Origin: [Mycobacterium] manitobense
Lineage (GTDB): Bacteria > Actinomycetota > Actinomycetes > Mycobacteriales > Mycobacteriaceae
Reading direction: 5' to 3'
Assembly: GCF_025821665.1 (NCBI RefSeq)
Contig: NZ_JACKSJ010000016.1
Span: forward strand, 46,455-110,454
Length of the DNA stretch: 64,000 nt
Part shown: one piece after another, positions 56,519 to 64,000 of the stretch
Numbering within the stretch: the first letter of the stretch is position 1
Layout: each line of letters opens with the position of its first letter
Position numbers and translations under genes: made by a program
Notes under the pieces: model-generated
What the model was told of the DNA's origin: nothing
The model's database searches: none
The model's input: only the letters and a program-made list of their open reading frames with translations

Positions 56519-58903
56519 TTACCGGCCGCGCCACAGCCGGCGTCGCTCGCCGAGCGCCGACCCCTGGATCCACCACAGCACCTCGATGACCAGGGCGCCG
56601 ACCAGGCCGATGCCCAGCGCCGTCGCCGTGATCGCCGTGTTCGTCGGGTCGAGGATGAACAGCTCCTGCGCCCACGGGATCGAGAAGATCACCACGTAGG
56701 CCAGCGCGGAGACCGCCACCAGCGCCACCCGCCACCACTCGTAGGGCCGGGCCACCACCGCCAGCACCCACACCGCCCCCACCAGCAGCGTGATCAGCGC
56801 CGCCGTCGAGGCCTGCGTCTGCTCGGTCGGCGTGGCGGCCCTTCCTTGATAGGCGAGCAGGTAGGAGACGAAGGTGCAGGCGCCGACGACCAGCCCCGAC
56901 GGCAGCGCAGCGGTCATCACGCGGCGGACGAATCCACTGTGGGCGCGTTCACTGTTGGGTGCCAGCGACAGGACGAACGCCGGGATGCCGATGGTGAACC
57001 ACGCCGCGATGGTCACGTGGATGGGCTGGAACGGGAACAGCAGCGGATCGGTGTCGAACACCTCGGACGACAAACCGGCCAGGCCGACGAGCACCGCCAG
57101 CAGCACCGAGTAGACGGTCTTGGTCAGGAACAGGTTCGACACCCGCTCGATGTTGCCGATCACCCGCCTGCCCTCGCCGACCACGTAGGGCAGCGTCGCG
57201 AACTTGTTGTCCAGCAACACGATCTGCGCCACCGCCCGCGACGCCGAGCTGCCCGATCCCATCGCCACTCCGATGTCGGCGTCCTTGAGCGCGAGCACGT
57301 CGTTGACGCCGTCACCGGTCATCGCGACGGTGTGGCCGCGCGACTGCAACGCGTGCACCATTGCCCGCTTCTGGTCCGGCCGCACCCGGCCGAAGGTGGT
57401 GTACTCCTCGAGGGTGTCGGCCAGTCGGTCGGGCTCATCGGGCAGCTGCCGCGCGTCCATCGTCTCGCCGGCCAGTCCGAGCGATCCCGCGACCGCGCCC
57501 ACCGACACCGCGTTGTCACCGGAAATGACCTTCACCCAGACATGTTGCGAGGCGAAGTAGTCGAGGGTGTCGCGGGCGTCGGGCCGCACCCGCTGCTCGA
57601 GCACCACCAGCGCGACGGGCGTCACGGTGCCGGGCGCGGCCGCGTCGTCCACCGGCACATCGCACGAGCCGACCAACAGCACCCGCAGCCCCTGCGCGCC
57701 GAGCTGCTCGGCCTGCGCCGCGGCCGGTGACGCCGGGTCCAGCAGCACGTCCGGCGCGCCGATCACCCAGTTGCCGTGGTCGCCGTAGGACGCGCCGCTC
57801 CACTTGGTGGCCGACTTGAACGGCGCGGTCGCGGTCGCGGTCCAGCCCGGCGGCATCCGGTAGGCCTCGGCGATGGCGAGCATGCTGGCGTTGGGCCTAG
57901 CGTCGTCGGCGGCCAACTGTGCCAGCACTTCTGCGACGTCGGCGGTGGACAGCCGCTGCGTGTCGGCCACCCGCATGCCGTTCTCGGTGAGGGTGCCGGT
58001 CTTGTCCGCACACACCACGTCGACACGGGCCAGCCCCTCGATGGCGGGCAGTTCGTTGACCAGACACTGACGGCGGCCGAGCCGGACCACGCCCACCGCG
58101 AACGCGATCGACGTCATCAGCACCAGCCCTTCGGGCACCATCGGCACCAGCGCACCGACCATGCGCAGCACCGACTCGCGCCAGTCCGCACCGGTGGTGA
58201 ACAGCTGGGTGTAGATGATCAGCAGTCCGGCGGGGACCAGCAGATAGGTGATGAACTGCAGGATCTTGTTGATGCCGCTGCGCAGTTCGGACTTCACCAG
58301 CGTGAATCTGGTGGCCTCCTCGGCGAGCTTGGCCGCGTACGCTTCCCGGCCCACCCTGGTGGCCCGGTAGGCCCCGCTGCCCGCCACCACGAAGCTGCCC
58401 GACATGACGTGGTCACCGGCGTCCTTGGCGATCGGGTCCGCCTCGCCGGTGAGCAGCGATTCGTCCACCTCGAGGTTGGTCTCCTCGATGACGTCCCCGT
58501 CGACCACGATCTGATCGCCCGGCCCGAGCTCGATCACGTCGTCGAGCACCACCTGGTTCGGCAGCACCGCGACGGTGCCGGACTGCCTACGCACCAACGG
58601 TTTCGCCTGCCCGACGATGGCGAGCCTGTCGAGCGTCTGCTTGGCCCGCAGCTCCTGGATGATGCCGATCGCGCTGTTGGCGATGATCAGCAGGCCGAAC
58701 GCGCCGTTGATCACCGAGCCGGTGGACAGCACGATGACGAGGAGCACCCCGAGGATCGCGTTGATGCGGGTGAAGACGTTGGCCCGGACGATCTCCCGCG
58801 TGGTCCGTGCCGCCCGGGTGGGTACGTCGTTGGTCTTGCCGTCGGCGACGCGCTGGGCCACCTCGGCGTCGGACAACCCGGTCGCCACCAGGGCTGCGCT
58901 CAT
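56519..58903 (-). CDS. ctpE: P-type cation-transporting ATPase CtpE
   Basis: The 794-residue P-type ATPase has the actuator LLTGEAD motif, the phosphorylation site [12 protein letters not shown] near residue 300, the late [27 protein letters not shown] hinge, and about eight to ten membrane helices including PEGL in helix 4. It lacks N-terminal heavy-metal domains. Its neighbours match the M. tuberculosis ctpE region. CtpE has been reported as a calcium transporter in M. smegmatis; the cation here is presumed the same. Confidence 0.93.
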   Translation of the reverse strand: MSAALVATGLSDAEVAQRVADGKTNDVPTRAARTTREIVRANVFTRINAILGVLLVIVLSTGSVINGAFGLLIIANSAIGIIQELRAKQTLDRLAIVGQAKPLVRRQSGTVAVLPNQVVLDDVIELGPGDQIVVDGDVIEETNLEVDESLLTGEADPIAKDAGDHVMSGSFVVAGSGAYRATRVGREAYAAKLAEEATRFTLVKSELRSGINKILQFITYLLVPAGLLIIYTQLFTTGADWRESVLRMVGALVPMVPEGLVLMTSIAFAVGVVRLGRRQCLVNELPAIEGLARVDVVCADKTGTLTENGMRVADTQRLSTADVAEVLAQLAADDARPNASMLAIAEAYRMPPGWTATATAPFKSATKWSGASYGDHGNWVIGAPDVLLDPASPAAAQAEQLGAQGLRVLLVGSCDVPVDDAAAPGTVTPVALVVLEQRVRPDARDTLDYFASQHVWVKVISGDNAVSVGAVAGSLGLAGETMDARQLPDEPDRLADTLEEYTTFGRVRPDQKRAMVHALQSRGHTVAMTGDGVNDVLALKDADIGVAMGSGSSASRAVAQIVLLDNKFATLPYVVGEGRRVIGNIERVSNLFLTKTVYSVLLAVLVGLAGLSSEVFDTDPLLFPFQPIHVTIAAWFTIGIPAFVLSLAPNSERAHSGFVRRVMTAALPSGLVVGACTFVSYLLAYQGRAATPTEQTQASTAALITLLVGAVWVLAVVARPYEWWRVALVAVSALAYVVIFSIPWAQELFILDPTNTAITATALGIGLVGALVIEVLWWIQGSALGERRRLWRGR

Positions 58904-58931
58904 CGGCGGCAGTATCTCTTCGCGCGAGCGC

Positions 58932-60515
58932 TCATCGGGAGAACACTCCGTTGCCCACTTCGTCGTAGTAGTCCAGCGTCAGCTTGTCACCGTCGAAGGT
59001 TGCCGCGGAAACCGTCCCGGGGGGCGAATTCTCACTCACCCAGGAATAGCTGAAGACGTTGCCGTCCCATGGCGTGAGCTCCACGTCGAGCTTGGTGCCC
59101 ATCTTCAGCCGGAGCTTGCCCGACTGCTCGATGACCGTCACCGGGCCCCAGTACTGGTTGCTGTAGACGCCGGCGTAGGACGACGGCGGCCCGGGCGGCT
59201 TCGCGCCGGCCGGGCGCTCCTTGCCGACCAGCTCGCCGACCGGCTTCTCCATCTGCTGGAAGATGGTGTTGTACAGCCTGTACCAGTCCTCGCGAACCTC
59301 CCCGAACTGGACGAGGTCGGCGAATTCCGCGGTCAGCGCCTCGGGAACACCGGCAGGAGTGGCGTTCGTCAGCGCGATGATGCCGACGTCGGCCGACGGC
59401 AGGAACAGGAAGTTGGTGCCCGCACCGGATTCGAAGGCCCCCGAGTGGCTGAGCTCGGTGCGGGCGCCCGAGGTGGTGCCGACGTTGAAGCCGTACCCGT
59501 AGAAGCCGGTCCGCATCGCCGGTTCACTGGCCGGGCTGGACACCACCTGCGGGGTGAGGGCGGGCAGCAGCGCCTTCGGGTCGATCAACTCTGTGCCGTT
59601 GTGCTTCCCGTCGGCCAGCACCATCGCCAGCCAGCGCGCCATGTCATTCACCGATGAGCTGGCGCCACCGGCGGGCGCCTCCGGGTCGGCGTCGCGGACG
59701 TACAGCGGCTCGTAGCGGCCGTCGATGTGGATATGGCCCGCGGCGCGGTTGGGCCGGGCCTCGTAGTCGGCGAAGCGGTAGCTGGTCGAGCCCATCCCGA
59801 GCGGGTCGAAGATCGCCTCGTCGGCGAGATCCTCCCACTTCCTGCTCGCGGCGGCCGCGACCGCCTCGGCGCCCGCGGTGTAGCCGAAGTTGGTGTAGGC
59901 GTACGAGATCCGGAACGGATCGAGCGGGAGCTGCCGCAGCTTGTCGAGGATGTACTCCCGGGAGTAGCCGAGGTCCTCGAGCTGGTCGCCGGCGTGATCG
60001 GGCAGGCCTGAGCGGTGCGACATCATGTCACCGACGGTGACCATCCGGGTGACCGCGGGATCGGACAGCGCGAACCCCGGCAGTTTCTCGACGATCGGGG
60101 TGTCCCAGCCGACCGCCCCCTTGCCCACCTGGCGGGCGACCACGGTCGCGGCGATCGGCTTGGACAGCGACGCCAGCTGGAAGGTCGTGTCGGGGTTAAC
60201 CTTATTGCCGTCGCCGTCACCGGCGTTCACGTCCTTGACCCCGAAACCTTTTGCGTACACCGTCTTTCCGCCGTGCACCACCGCGACGGCCATACCGGGG
60301 ATGCCAGAGGCGTTCATCACCTTCTCGACCAGGCCGTCGAGCTCGGCGACCGCGTCGTCCACCGCGTTCTCGGGCAGCGGCATCGCGGGCACCAGGGGCG
60401 GCGGGACGTCGGACTCCGCCGCCGGGGACGACGCAGGCTCAGCCGGTTCGGAGTCGCAGCCCACCGTCGATACCAGCAGCAGACCGACGACGGCGGCGCT
60501 GATCAGTGCCCTCAT
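58932..60515 (-). CDS. Serine hydrolase of the beta-lactamase/DD-peptidase family, probable lipoprotein
   Basis: The 527-residue protein has an N-terminal signal ending in a lipobox-like STVGC (Cys 20). The catalytic set is SxxK in [10 protein letters not shown], YxN in YAYTNFG and an HSG triad element in LSHSGAF, as in class C-like serine hydrolases and esterases. A C-terminal beta-rich domain of about 100 residues follows ([23 protein letters not shown]). The ATG at 60515 is preferred over a start at 60524. It corresponds to the Rv0907 position next to ctpE. Its substrate, peptidoglycan or an ester, is unknown. Confidence 0.88.
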   Translation of the reverse strand: MRALISAAVVGLLLVSTVGCDSEPAEPASSPAAESDVPPPLVPAMPLPENAVDDAVAELDGLVEKVMNASGIPGMAVAVVHGGKTVYAKGFGVKDVNAGDGDGNKVNPDTTFQLASLSKPIAATVVARQVGKGAVGWDTPIVEKLPGFALSDPAVTRMVTVGDMMSHRSGLPDHAGDQLEDLGYSREYILDKLRQLPLDPFRISYAYTNFGYTAGAEAVAAAASRKWEDLADEAIFDPLGMGSTSYRFADYEARPNRAAGHIHIDGRYEPLYVRDADPEAPAGGASSSVNDMARWLAMVLADGKHNGTELIDPKALLPALTPQVVSSPASEPAMRTGFYGYGFNVGTTSGARTELSHSGAFESGAGTNFLFLPSADVGIIALTNATPAGVPEALTAEFADLVQFGEVREDWYRLYNTIFQQMEKPVGELVGKERPAGAKPPGPPSSYAGVYSNQYWGPVTVIEQSGKLRLKMGTKLDVELTPWDGNVFSYSWVSENSPPGTVSAATFDGDKLTLDYYDEVGNGVFSR

Positions 60516-60567
60516 GGTCAGCACCGTAACGGTCCGGCACCCGGTTGGGCGGCCAAAGCGCCCGTCG

Positions 60568-61683
60568 TTACAACTGCCACCACGGCGCGGACGGCCGGAT
60601 GGTCTCGCGGTCGACGCGTTCGCCCGGCTTCGGCACCACGACCGGGACGCCGGCGGGATCGGCGGCGCGCAGCAGGCGTTCGACCGGTTCGGCCCACGGG
60701 TGGGGCGCGAGCCGGAACGTCGCCCAGTGGATCGGCACCAGCAGCCCGGCGCCGGCCTCGGCGACGTCGAGGTGTGCGCGCACCGCCTCTTCGGGGTTCA
60801 TGTGGATGTCGGGCCACGCCGGGTGGTACGCACCGACGGGCAGCAGTGTCACGTCGAACGGCCCGTGCTCGGCGCCGATGTCGGCGAAGCTCCTGCTGTA
60901 GCCGGTGTCGCCGCCGAAGAAGGCCCTGTGCTTCGGTCCGACGATCGCCCACGAGGCCCACAGCGTCGTGTTGCGGGCGAACAGCCGTCCGGAGAAGTGC
61001 CGGGCCGGGGTGCACACCACCGTCAGGTCGCCGATCCGGTGGCTCTCGTTCCAATCGAGTTCGACGATGCGCTCTTCGGGGATACCCCACTTCCTCAGGT
61101 GCGCGCCGACGCCGAGCGGCACGCAGAACGGCGCCCACTGGGTGCGGGCCAACCCGAGGATGGTGTCGATGTCGAGGTGGTCGTAGTGGTCGTGGCTGAT
61201 CAGCACGGCGTCCACGGCGGGCAGCGCCTCGAGCTCCACCGGCACGTCGTGCAGCCGGTGCGGCCCGACCTGCCGCGACGGCGAACACCGGGAACTCCAG
61301 ATCGGGTCGGTGAGCACCCGGTAGCCGTCGACCTCGACCAACGCCGACGAGTGGCCGTACCAGTGCACCGCCAGGTCGGCGGCCGCGCGGTCGGTGGCCG
61401 CCGGGGCGGCCAGCGGGATCGGACCGCCGGGCCCGGAATCACGGCCGGTCACCAGCTCGCGCACCAGCAGCCGCTGCTGCTCCGCGTCCAGGCTCATCTG
61501 CGACGTGGGGTCGAGATTGACGAAGACGCCGTCGCGGTAGTGCGGCGAGCGGCGCGCGACGGCGGCGATCTCGGCGGGCGTGGCGCCCAGTGCGGCGGGG
61601 GTGCCGTGCAGCGCCCGCAACACCCAGCTGCCGCCGAGCAGCGAGGCGGTCCCGAAACCGAAGCGCAGCGCGGCCCGCAGCAT
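60568..61683 (-). CDS. MBL-fold protein of the NAPE-PLD/UlaG type (Rv0906-like)
   Basis: The 371-residue protein has ISHDHYDHLD as the HxHxDH metal motif, TPARHFSGR, FFGGDTGYS and a late HWATFRL histidine, the set found in NAPE-PLD-like zinc hydrolases. The N-terminal segment MLRAALRFGFGTASLLGGSWVL could be a membrane anchor or signal. It begins 1 nt after echA6 stops and corresponds to the Rv0906 position, which has been discussed as an outer-membrane-associated protein. The natural substrate is unknown. Confidence 0.87.
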   Translation of the reverse strand: MLRAALRFGFGTASLLGGSWVLRALHGTPAALGATPAEIAAVARRSPHYRDGVFVNLDPTSQMSLDAEQQRLLVRELVTGRDSGPGGPIPLAAPAATDRAAADLAVHWYGHSSALVEVDGYRVLTDPIWSSRCSPSRQVGPHRLHDVPVELEALPAVDAVLISHDHYDHLDIDTILGLARTQWAPFCVPLGVGAHLRKWGIPEERIVELDWNESHRIGDLTVVCTPARHFSGRLFARNTTLWASWAIVGPKHRAFFGGDTGYSRSFADIGAEHGPFDVTLLPVGAYHPAWPDIHMNPEEAVRAHLDVAEAGAGLLVPIHWATFRLAPHPWAEPVERLLRAADPAGVPVVVPKPGERVDRETIRPSAPWWQL

Positions 61684-61684
61684 G

Positions 61685-62419
61685 TCAGGCGCCCAGGAAG
61701 TTCGGCGGCCGCTTCTCGATCCGCGCCACCTGCGCCTCGATGATGTCCTTGCTCCCCCACGCCCGGTCGAACAGCTCCTGGTGCACGGGCAACGGGTCCG
61801 CGTAGGCGCCGTCGTCGTTGAGCACCCGCTTGGCGTGCTGCAGTGCCAGCGGCGCGAACCCGGCGATCTCCTGGGCCCACGCCTGCGCATCGGCGAGCGT
61901 GCCGATCCGGTTGGCCATGCCGGTCTGCAGTGCGACACCGGATGTGAGCCGCTCGGCGGCCATCAGCATCCCGCGCGCCCGGCCGGCCCCGACCAGCGAC
62001 GTCAGCCGCCGGATGCTCCAGTTGTCGAGCGCGATGCCGTACTTCGCGACGGGGAACTGGAAGTAGGCCTCCGGCGCGACGACCCGCAGATCGCAGATCA
62101 TCGACAGGATGACCCCGGCCCCGATCGCGGGGCCGTTGATCGCGCCGATGACGGGCACCGGCGCCGCATCGATGGCCAAATTCAGCGCCCTGGCCCGGTC
62201 GGGCAGGTCCTCGGCGACACCCGACGGGTCCGACAGGTCCGCACCGGAGCTGAACACGTGGCCCTGGCCCGTCAGCACGATGGCGCGGACGTCCTCGGTG
62301 GCGGCCTTCTCGATCGCTTCGCGCAGGCTGTCGACGAGTTCGCTGTTCAGCGCGTTGCGCCGCTCGGCGCGCTGCATCTCCAGGGTCAGCACGTGCCCGT
62401 CGCGGTTCACTCCAATCAT
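61685..62419 (-). CDS. echA6: EchA6, crotonase-fold protein of mycolic-acid metabolism
   Basis: The 244-residue crotonase has the fold landmarks [20 protein letters not shown] and [17 protein letters not shown]. Both catalytic glutamates of true hydratases are absent: GAGVILS replaces the GxGxE pattern and [10 protein letters not shown] replaces the second. EchA6 of M. tuberculosis is likewise non-catalytic and binds long acyl-CoA to shuttle it into mycolate synthesis. Its place before the Rv0906-like and ctpE genes, near accD3, supports the name. Confidence 0.9.
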   Translation of the reverse strand: MIGVNRDGHVLTLEMQRAERRNALNSELVDSLREAIEKAATEDVRAIVLTGQGHVFSSGADLSDPSGVAEDLPDRARALNLAIDAAPVPVIGAINGPAIGAGVILSMICDLRVVAPEAYFQFPVAKYGIALDNWSIRRLTSLVGAGRARGMLMAAERLTSGVALQTGMANRIGTLADAQAWAQEIAGFAPLALQHAKRVLNDDGAYADPLPVHQELFDRAWGSKDIIEAQVARIEKRPPNFLGA

Positions 62420-62499
62420 GGCGCCAACCTATATGAAGCCGGGCGGAGGATCCGGCCAGAGTGTTCGCCAGGTCCGCGCGGTGGTGATGGAATCGCACG

Positions 62500-63114
62500 G
62501 TGACGTGGACCAGGTGGCGGGTGCCGGTGGCCGTCCTGCTCGCCTCGGTGCTCGCGGCGTGCACGGCGTTCGAGGATCGCCAGGACGAGATCGACTCGAT
62601 CACGGCCGCGATGCGCAGCGTGCCCGGCGTCGCCCGCGCCGAGCCGACGTACGTCAACAGCACATCGCTGGGCGCGACGTTCACGCTCGCGGTCGAGGTG
62701 CGGCACGCCATCTCGGCGGAGAGCCTGGAGCAGGCCGGCGGCCGGTTCGTCGTCGAGGTGGACGACCACGGATTCCCCGAGTACATCGTGTCGCTGAAGG
62801 TCCAGACCGCGTCGGTCGACCGGGCCGAGGGCTCGTCGGGCGCCTCCTTCCGGCTCACCGACAACCGACTCGGGCGCAACCCGGTGAGCGCCGACGACGT
62901 GGCCGGCGACCTGCGACTGTGGGCGGAGGCGATGCAGTTCCCGGGCGTGGTGTCGGTCCAGCTCAGCAGGCCGGCCGAATCGGCGAGCGAACCCGGGGTC
63001 AACGATCGCCGGCTCGACATCCGGGTCGCCGACCGCGAGGCCGGTGAGCGGCTGGCGGCGCGGTTCCCGGAGACATCGCGGCACTGGCGCGTCGAGGCCC
63101 GTCCCGCTGGCTAG
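62500..63114 (+). CDS. Probable lipoprotein of unknown function
   Basis: The 204-residue protein has a signal with lipobox VLAAC (Cys 21) and a mature region of two roughly similar alpha/beta halves rich in Val and Asp (SMRSVPGVARAEPTYVN-like and MQFPGVVSVQLSRPAES). This pattern occurs in mycobacterial lipoproteins without known function. The GTG start at 62500 is tentative. It lies between echA6 (divergent) and accD3 (10 nt downstream), an extra gene compared with my recollection of the M. tuberculosis order. Confidence 0.75.
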   Translation: MTWTRWRVPVAVLLASVLAACTAFEDRQDEIDSITAAMRSVPGVARAEPTYVNSTSLGATFTLAVEVRHAISAESLEQAGGRFVVEVDDHGFPEYIVSLKVQTASVDRAEGSSGASFRLTDNRLGRNPVSADDVAGDLRLWAEAMQFPGVVSVQLSRPAESASEPGVNDRRLDIRVADREAGERLAARFPETSRHWRVEARPAG

Positions 63115-63123
63115 CCTTTCTCC

Positions 63124-64000
63124 ATGAGCCGGATCGGTGCGCTGCAGATCCGCGACGCCGTGCTCGACCCCGGCTCGTTCCGGAGCTGGGACGGCCCGCC
63201 GCTGCCCGTGGCCACCAGCGACACCTACCGCGAAGAACTCGCCGATGCCGCTGCCGCCACCGGGCTGGACGAGTCGGTGCTGACCGGCGAGGGAACCGTC
63301 TACGGGCGACGGGTCGCCGTGGTGGCGTGCGAGTTCGACTTCCTCGCCGGATCCATCGGGGTGGCCGCCGCCGAGCGCATCGCCGCGGCCGTCGCGCGCG
63401 CGACCGCCGAGCGGCTGCCGCTGGTGGCTTCCCCCAGCTCCGGCGGCACCCGCATGCAGGAGGGGACGGTCGCGTTCCTGCAGATGGTCAAGATCGCCGC
63501 GGCCGTCGAGCTGCACAAGCGCGCCCACCTGCCCTACCTGGTGTATCTGCGGCACCCCACGACGGGCGGGGTGTTCGCATCCTGGGGTTCGCAAGGGCAC
63601 GTCACCGCCGCCGAACCCGACGCCCTGATCGGCTTCCTCGGGCCGCGGGTGTACCGCCACCTCTACGGCGAGGAGTTCCCCGAAGGCGTGCAGACCGCGG
63701 AGAACCTGCACCGGCACGGGGTGATCGACGGCGTGGTGCCGCTGGACTTCCTGCGCTCGACGCTCGACCGCACCCTCACCGTCATCGCCGACCGGCCGGA
63801 GCCTGCGCCGCCCGCTGCACCCGCCGAGGCTGCGCGCACCGACGTGCCGGCATGGGAGTCGGTCACCGCGTCGCGGCGGCCGGACCGTCCGGGCGTGGCC
63901 TACCTGCTCCGTCACGGCACCACCGAACGCGTGCTGCTGTCGGGCACCGGACGGCACTCCACGACACTGCTCGCGCTGGCCCGCTTCGGCGGCCAGCCCG
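63124..64000 (+). CDS. accD3: AccD3-type acyl-CoA carboxylase carboxyltransferase, 3' end off the window
   Basis: The visible 292 residues form a carboxyltransferase half: VACEFDFLAGSIGVAAAERI, PLVASPSSGGTRMQEGTVAFLQMVK and TTGGVFASWGSQGHVTAAEPDALIGFLGPRV. A linker and the beginning of a second half then follow (YLLRHGTTERVLLSGTG). The fused two-half layout and position next to echA6 indicate AccD3. Carboxyltransferases of this type form malonyl- or methylmalonyl-type CoAs with a biotin subunit. The remaining residues are outside the window. Confidence 0.87.
   Translation, partial: MSRIGALQIRDAVLDPGSFRSWDGPPLPVATSDTYREELADAAAATGLDESVLTGEGTVYGRRVAVVACEFDFLAGSIGVAAAERIAAAVARATAERLPLVASPSSGGTRMQEGTVAFLQMVKIAAAVELHKRAHLPYLVYLRHPTTGGVFASWGSQGHVTAAEPDALIGFLGPRVYRHLYGEEFPEGVQTAENLHRHGVIDGVVPLDFLRSTLDRTLTVIADRPEPAPPAAPAEAARTDVPAWESVTASRRPDRPGVAYLLRHGTTERVLLSGTGRHSTTLLALARFGGQP

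Noticed and set aside
60025..61743. A 572-codon open frame on the plus strand
   Set aside because: It is antisense to the serine hydrolase and MBL-fold genes, which have complete catalytic motifs.
1..64000. CRISPR arrays, insertion sequences or tandem repeats
   Set aside because: No regularly spaced direct repeats and no transposase-like protein were seen; the repeats found are single inverted repeats.

Overview
The window reads as chromosomal DNA of a fast-growing mycobacterium (Mycolicibacterium-like). Base composition is very GC-rich, many genes use GTG starts, and neighbouring stops and starts often overlap by 4 nt. It carries mycobacterial hallmarks: a SigK/RskA pair, a KstR-type operator, an F420-type (LLM) oxidoreductase, a bacterial Ku, and a block whose gene order matches what I recall of M. 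tuberculosis Rv0904c-Rv0911 (accD3, echA6, Rv0906, Rv0907, ctpE, Rv0909, Rv0910, glyoxalase-like). I see no insertion sequence, prophage, CRISPR array or plasmid origin.

Layout. (1) 1-4.2 kb: a polyol catabolic operon (polyol dehydrogenase, mannitol dehydrogenase, PfkB kinase) divergent from a SorC-type regulator that runs off the left edge. (2) 4.2-10.3 kb: a membrane protein, Ku, a TetR/DoxX pair around one shared operator, a KstR-boxed SDR plus DapB-like pair, a small secreted protein and the manganese transporter MntH. (3) 10.4-17.4 kb: a fusion of gamma-glutamylcyclotransferase and poly-gamma-glutamate hydrolase, a DUF1365 protein, sigK-rskA, a YbdK-type carboxylate-amine ligase, an F420 oxidoreductase, and an orphan operon of oxidase subunit III/IV-like membrane proteins. 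(4) 17.4-29 kb: tRNA-Arg(CCT), secreted proteins, SDRs, VOC and enoyl-CoA hydratase genes, LysR with a divergent SDR and nitronate monooxygenase, a GAF-ANTAR protein, an 18-kDa Hsp20 behind a CIRCE element, and small enzymes.

(5) 29-50 kb is a large catabolic block organised around a divergent control region at about 43.74-43.87 kb. Leftward run an SDR, a Rieske oxygenase, a Baeyer-Villiger-type flavin monooxygenase, a TauD-family 2-oxoglutarate dioxygenase, an MFE-2-like SDR, a CaiB/AMACR-family CoA-transferase, four acyl-CoA dehydrogenases in two long/short pairs, a ThDP enzyme and an aldehyde dehydrogenase. Rightward run an SMP-30-like protein, a HutC-type GntR regulator, two acyl-CoA synthetases and another SDR. 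Together they look like a complete oxygenase-plus-beta-oxidation route for a bulky, branched or cyclic acid whose identity the sequence does not reveal.

(6) 50-54.7 kb: a LacI-controlled ribokinase / RpiB / MHS-permease pentose operon. (7) 54.9-64 kb: an ERG2/sigma-1-receptor-like protein, then the conserved block of VOC, Rv0910-like and Rv0909-like proteins, CtpE, a serine hydrolase, an MBL-fold protein and EchA6 on the minus strand, a lipoprotein on the plus strand, and accD3 running off the right edge.

Several gene junctions carry long inverted repeats with related sequence themes, most of them where transcription would end. They look like a family of palindromic terminators or repeats.
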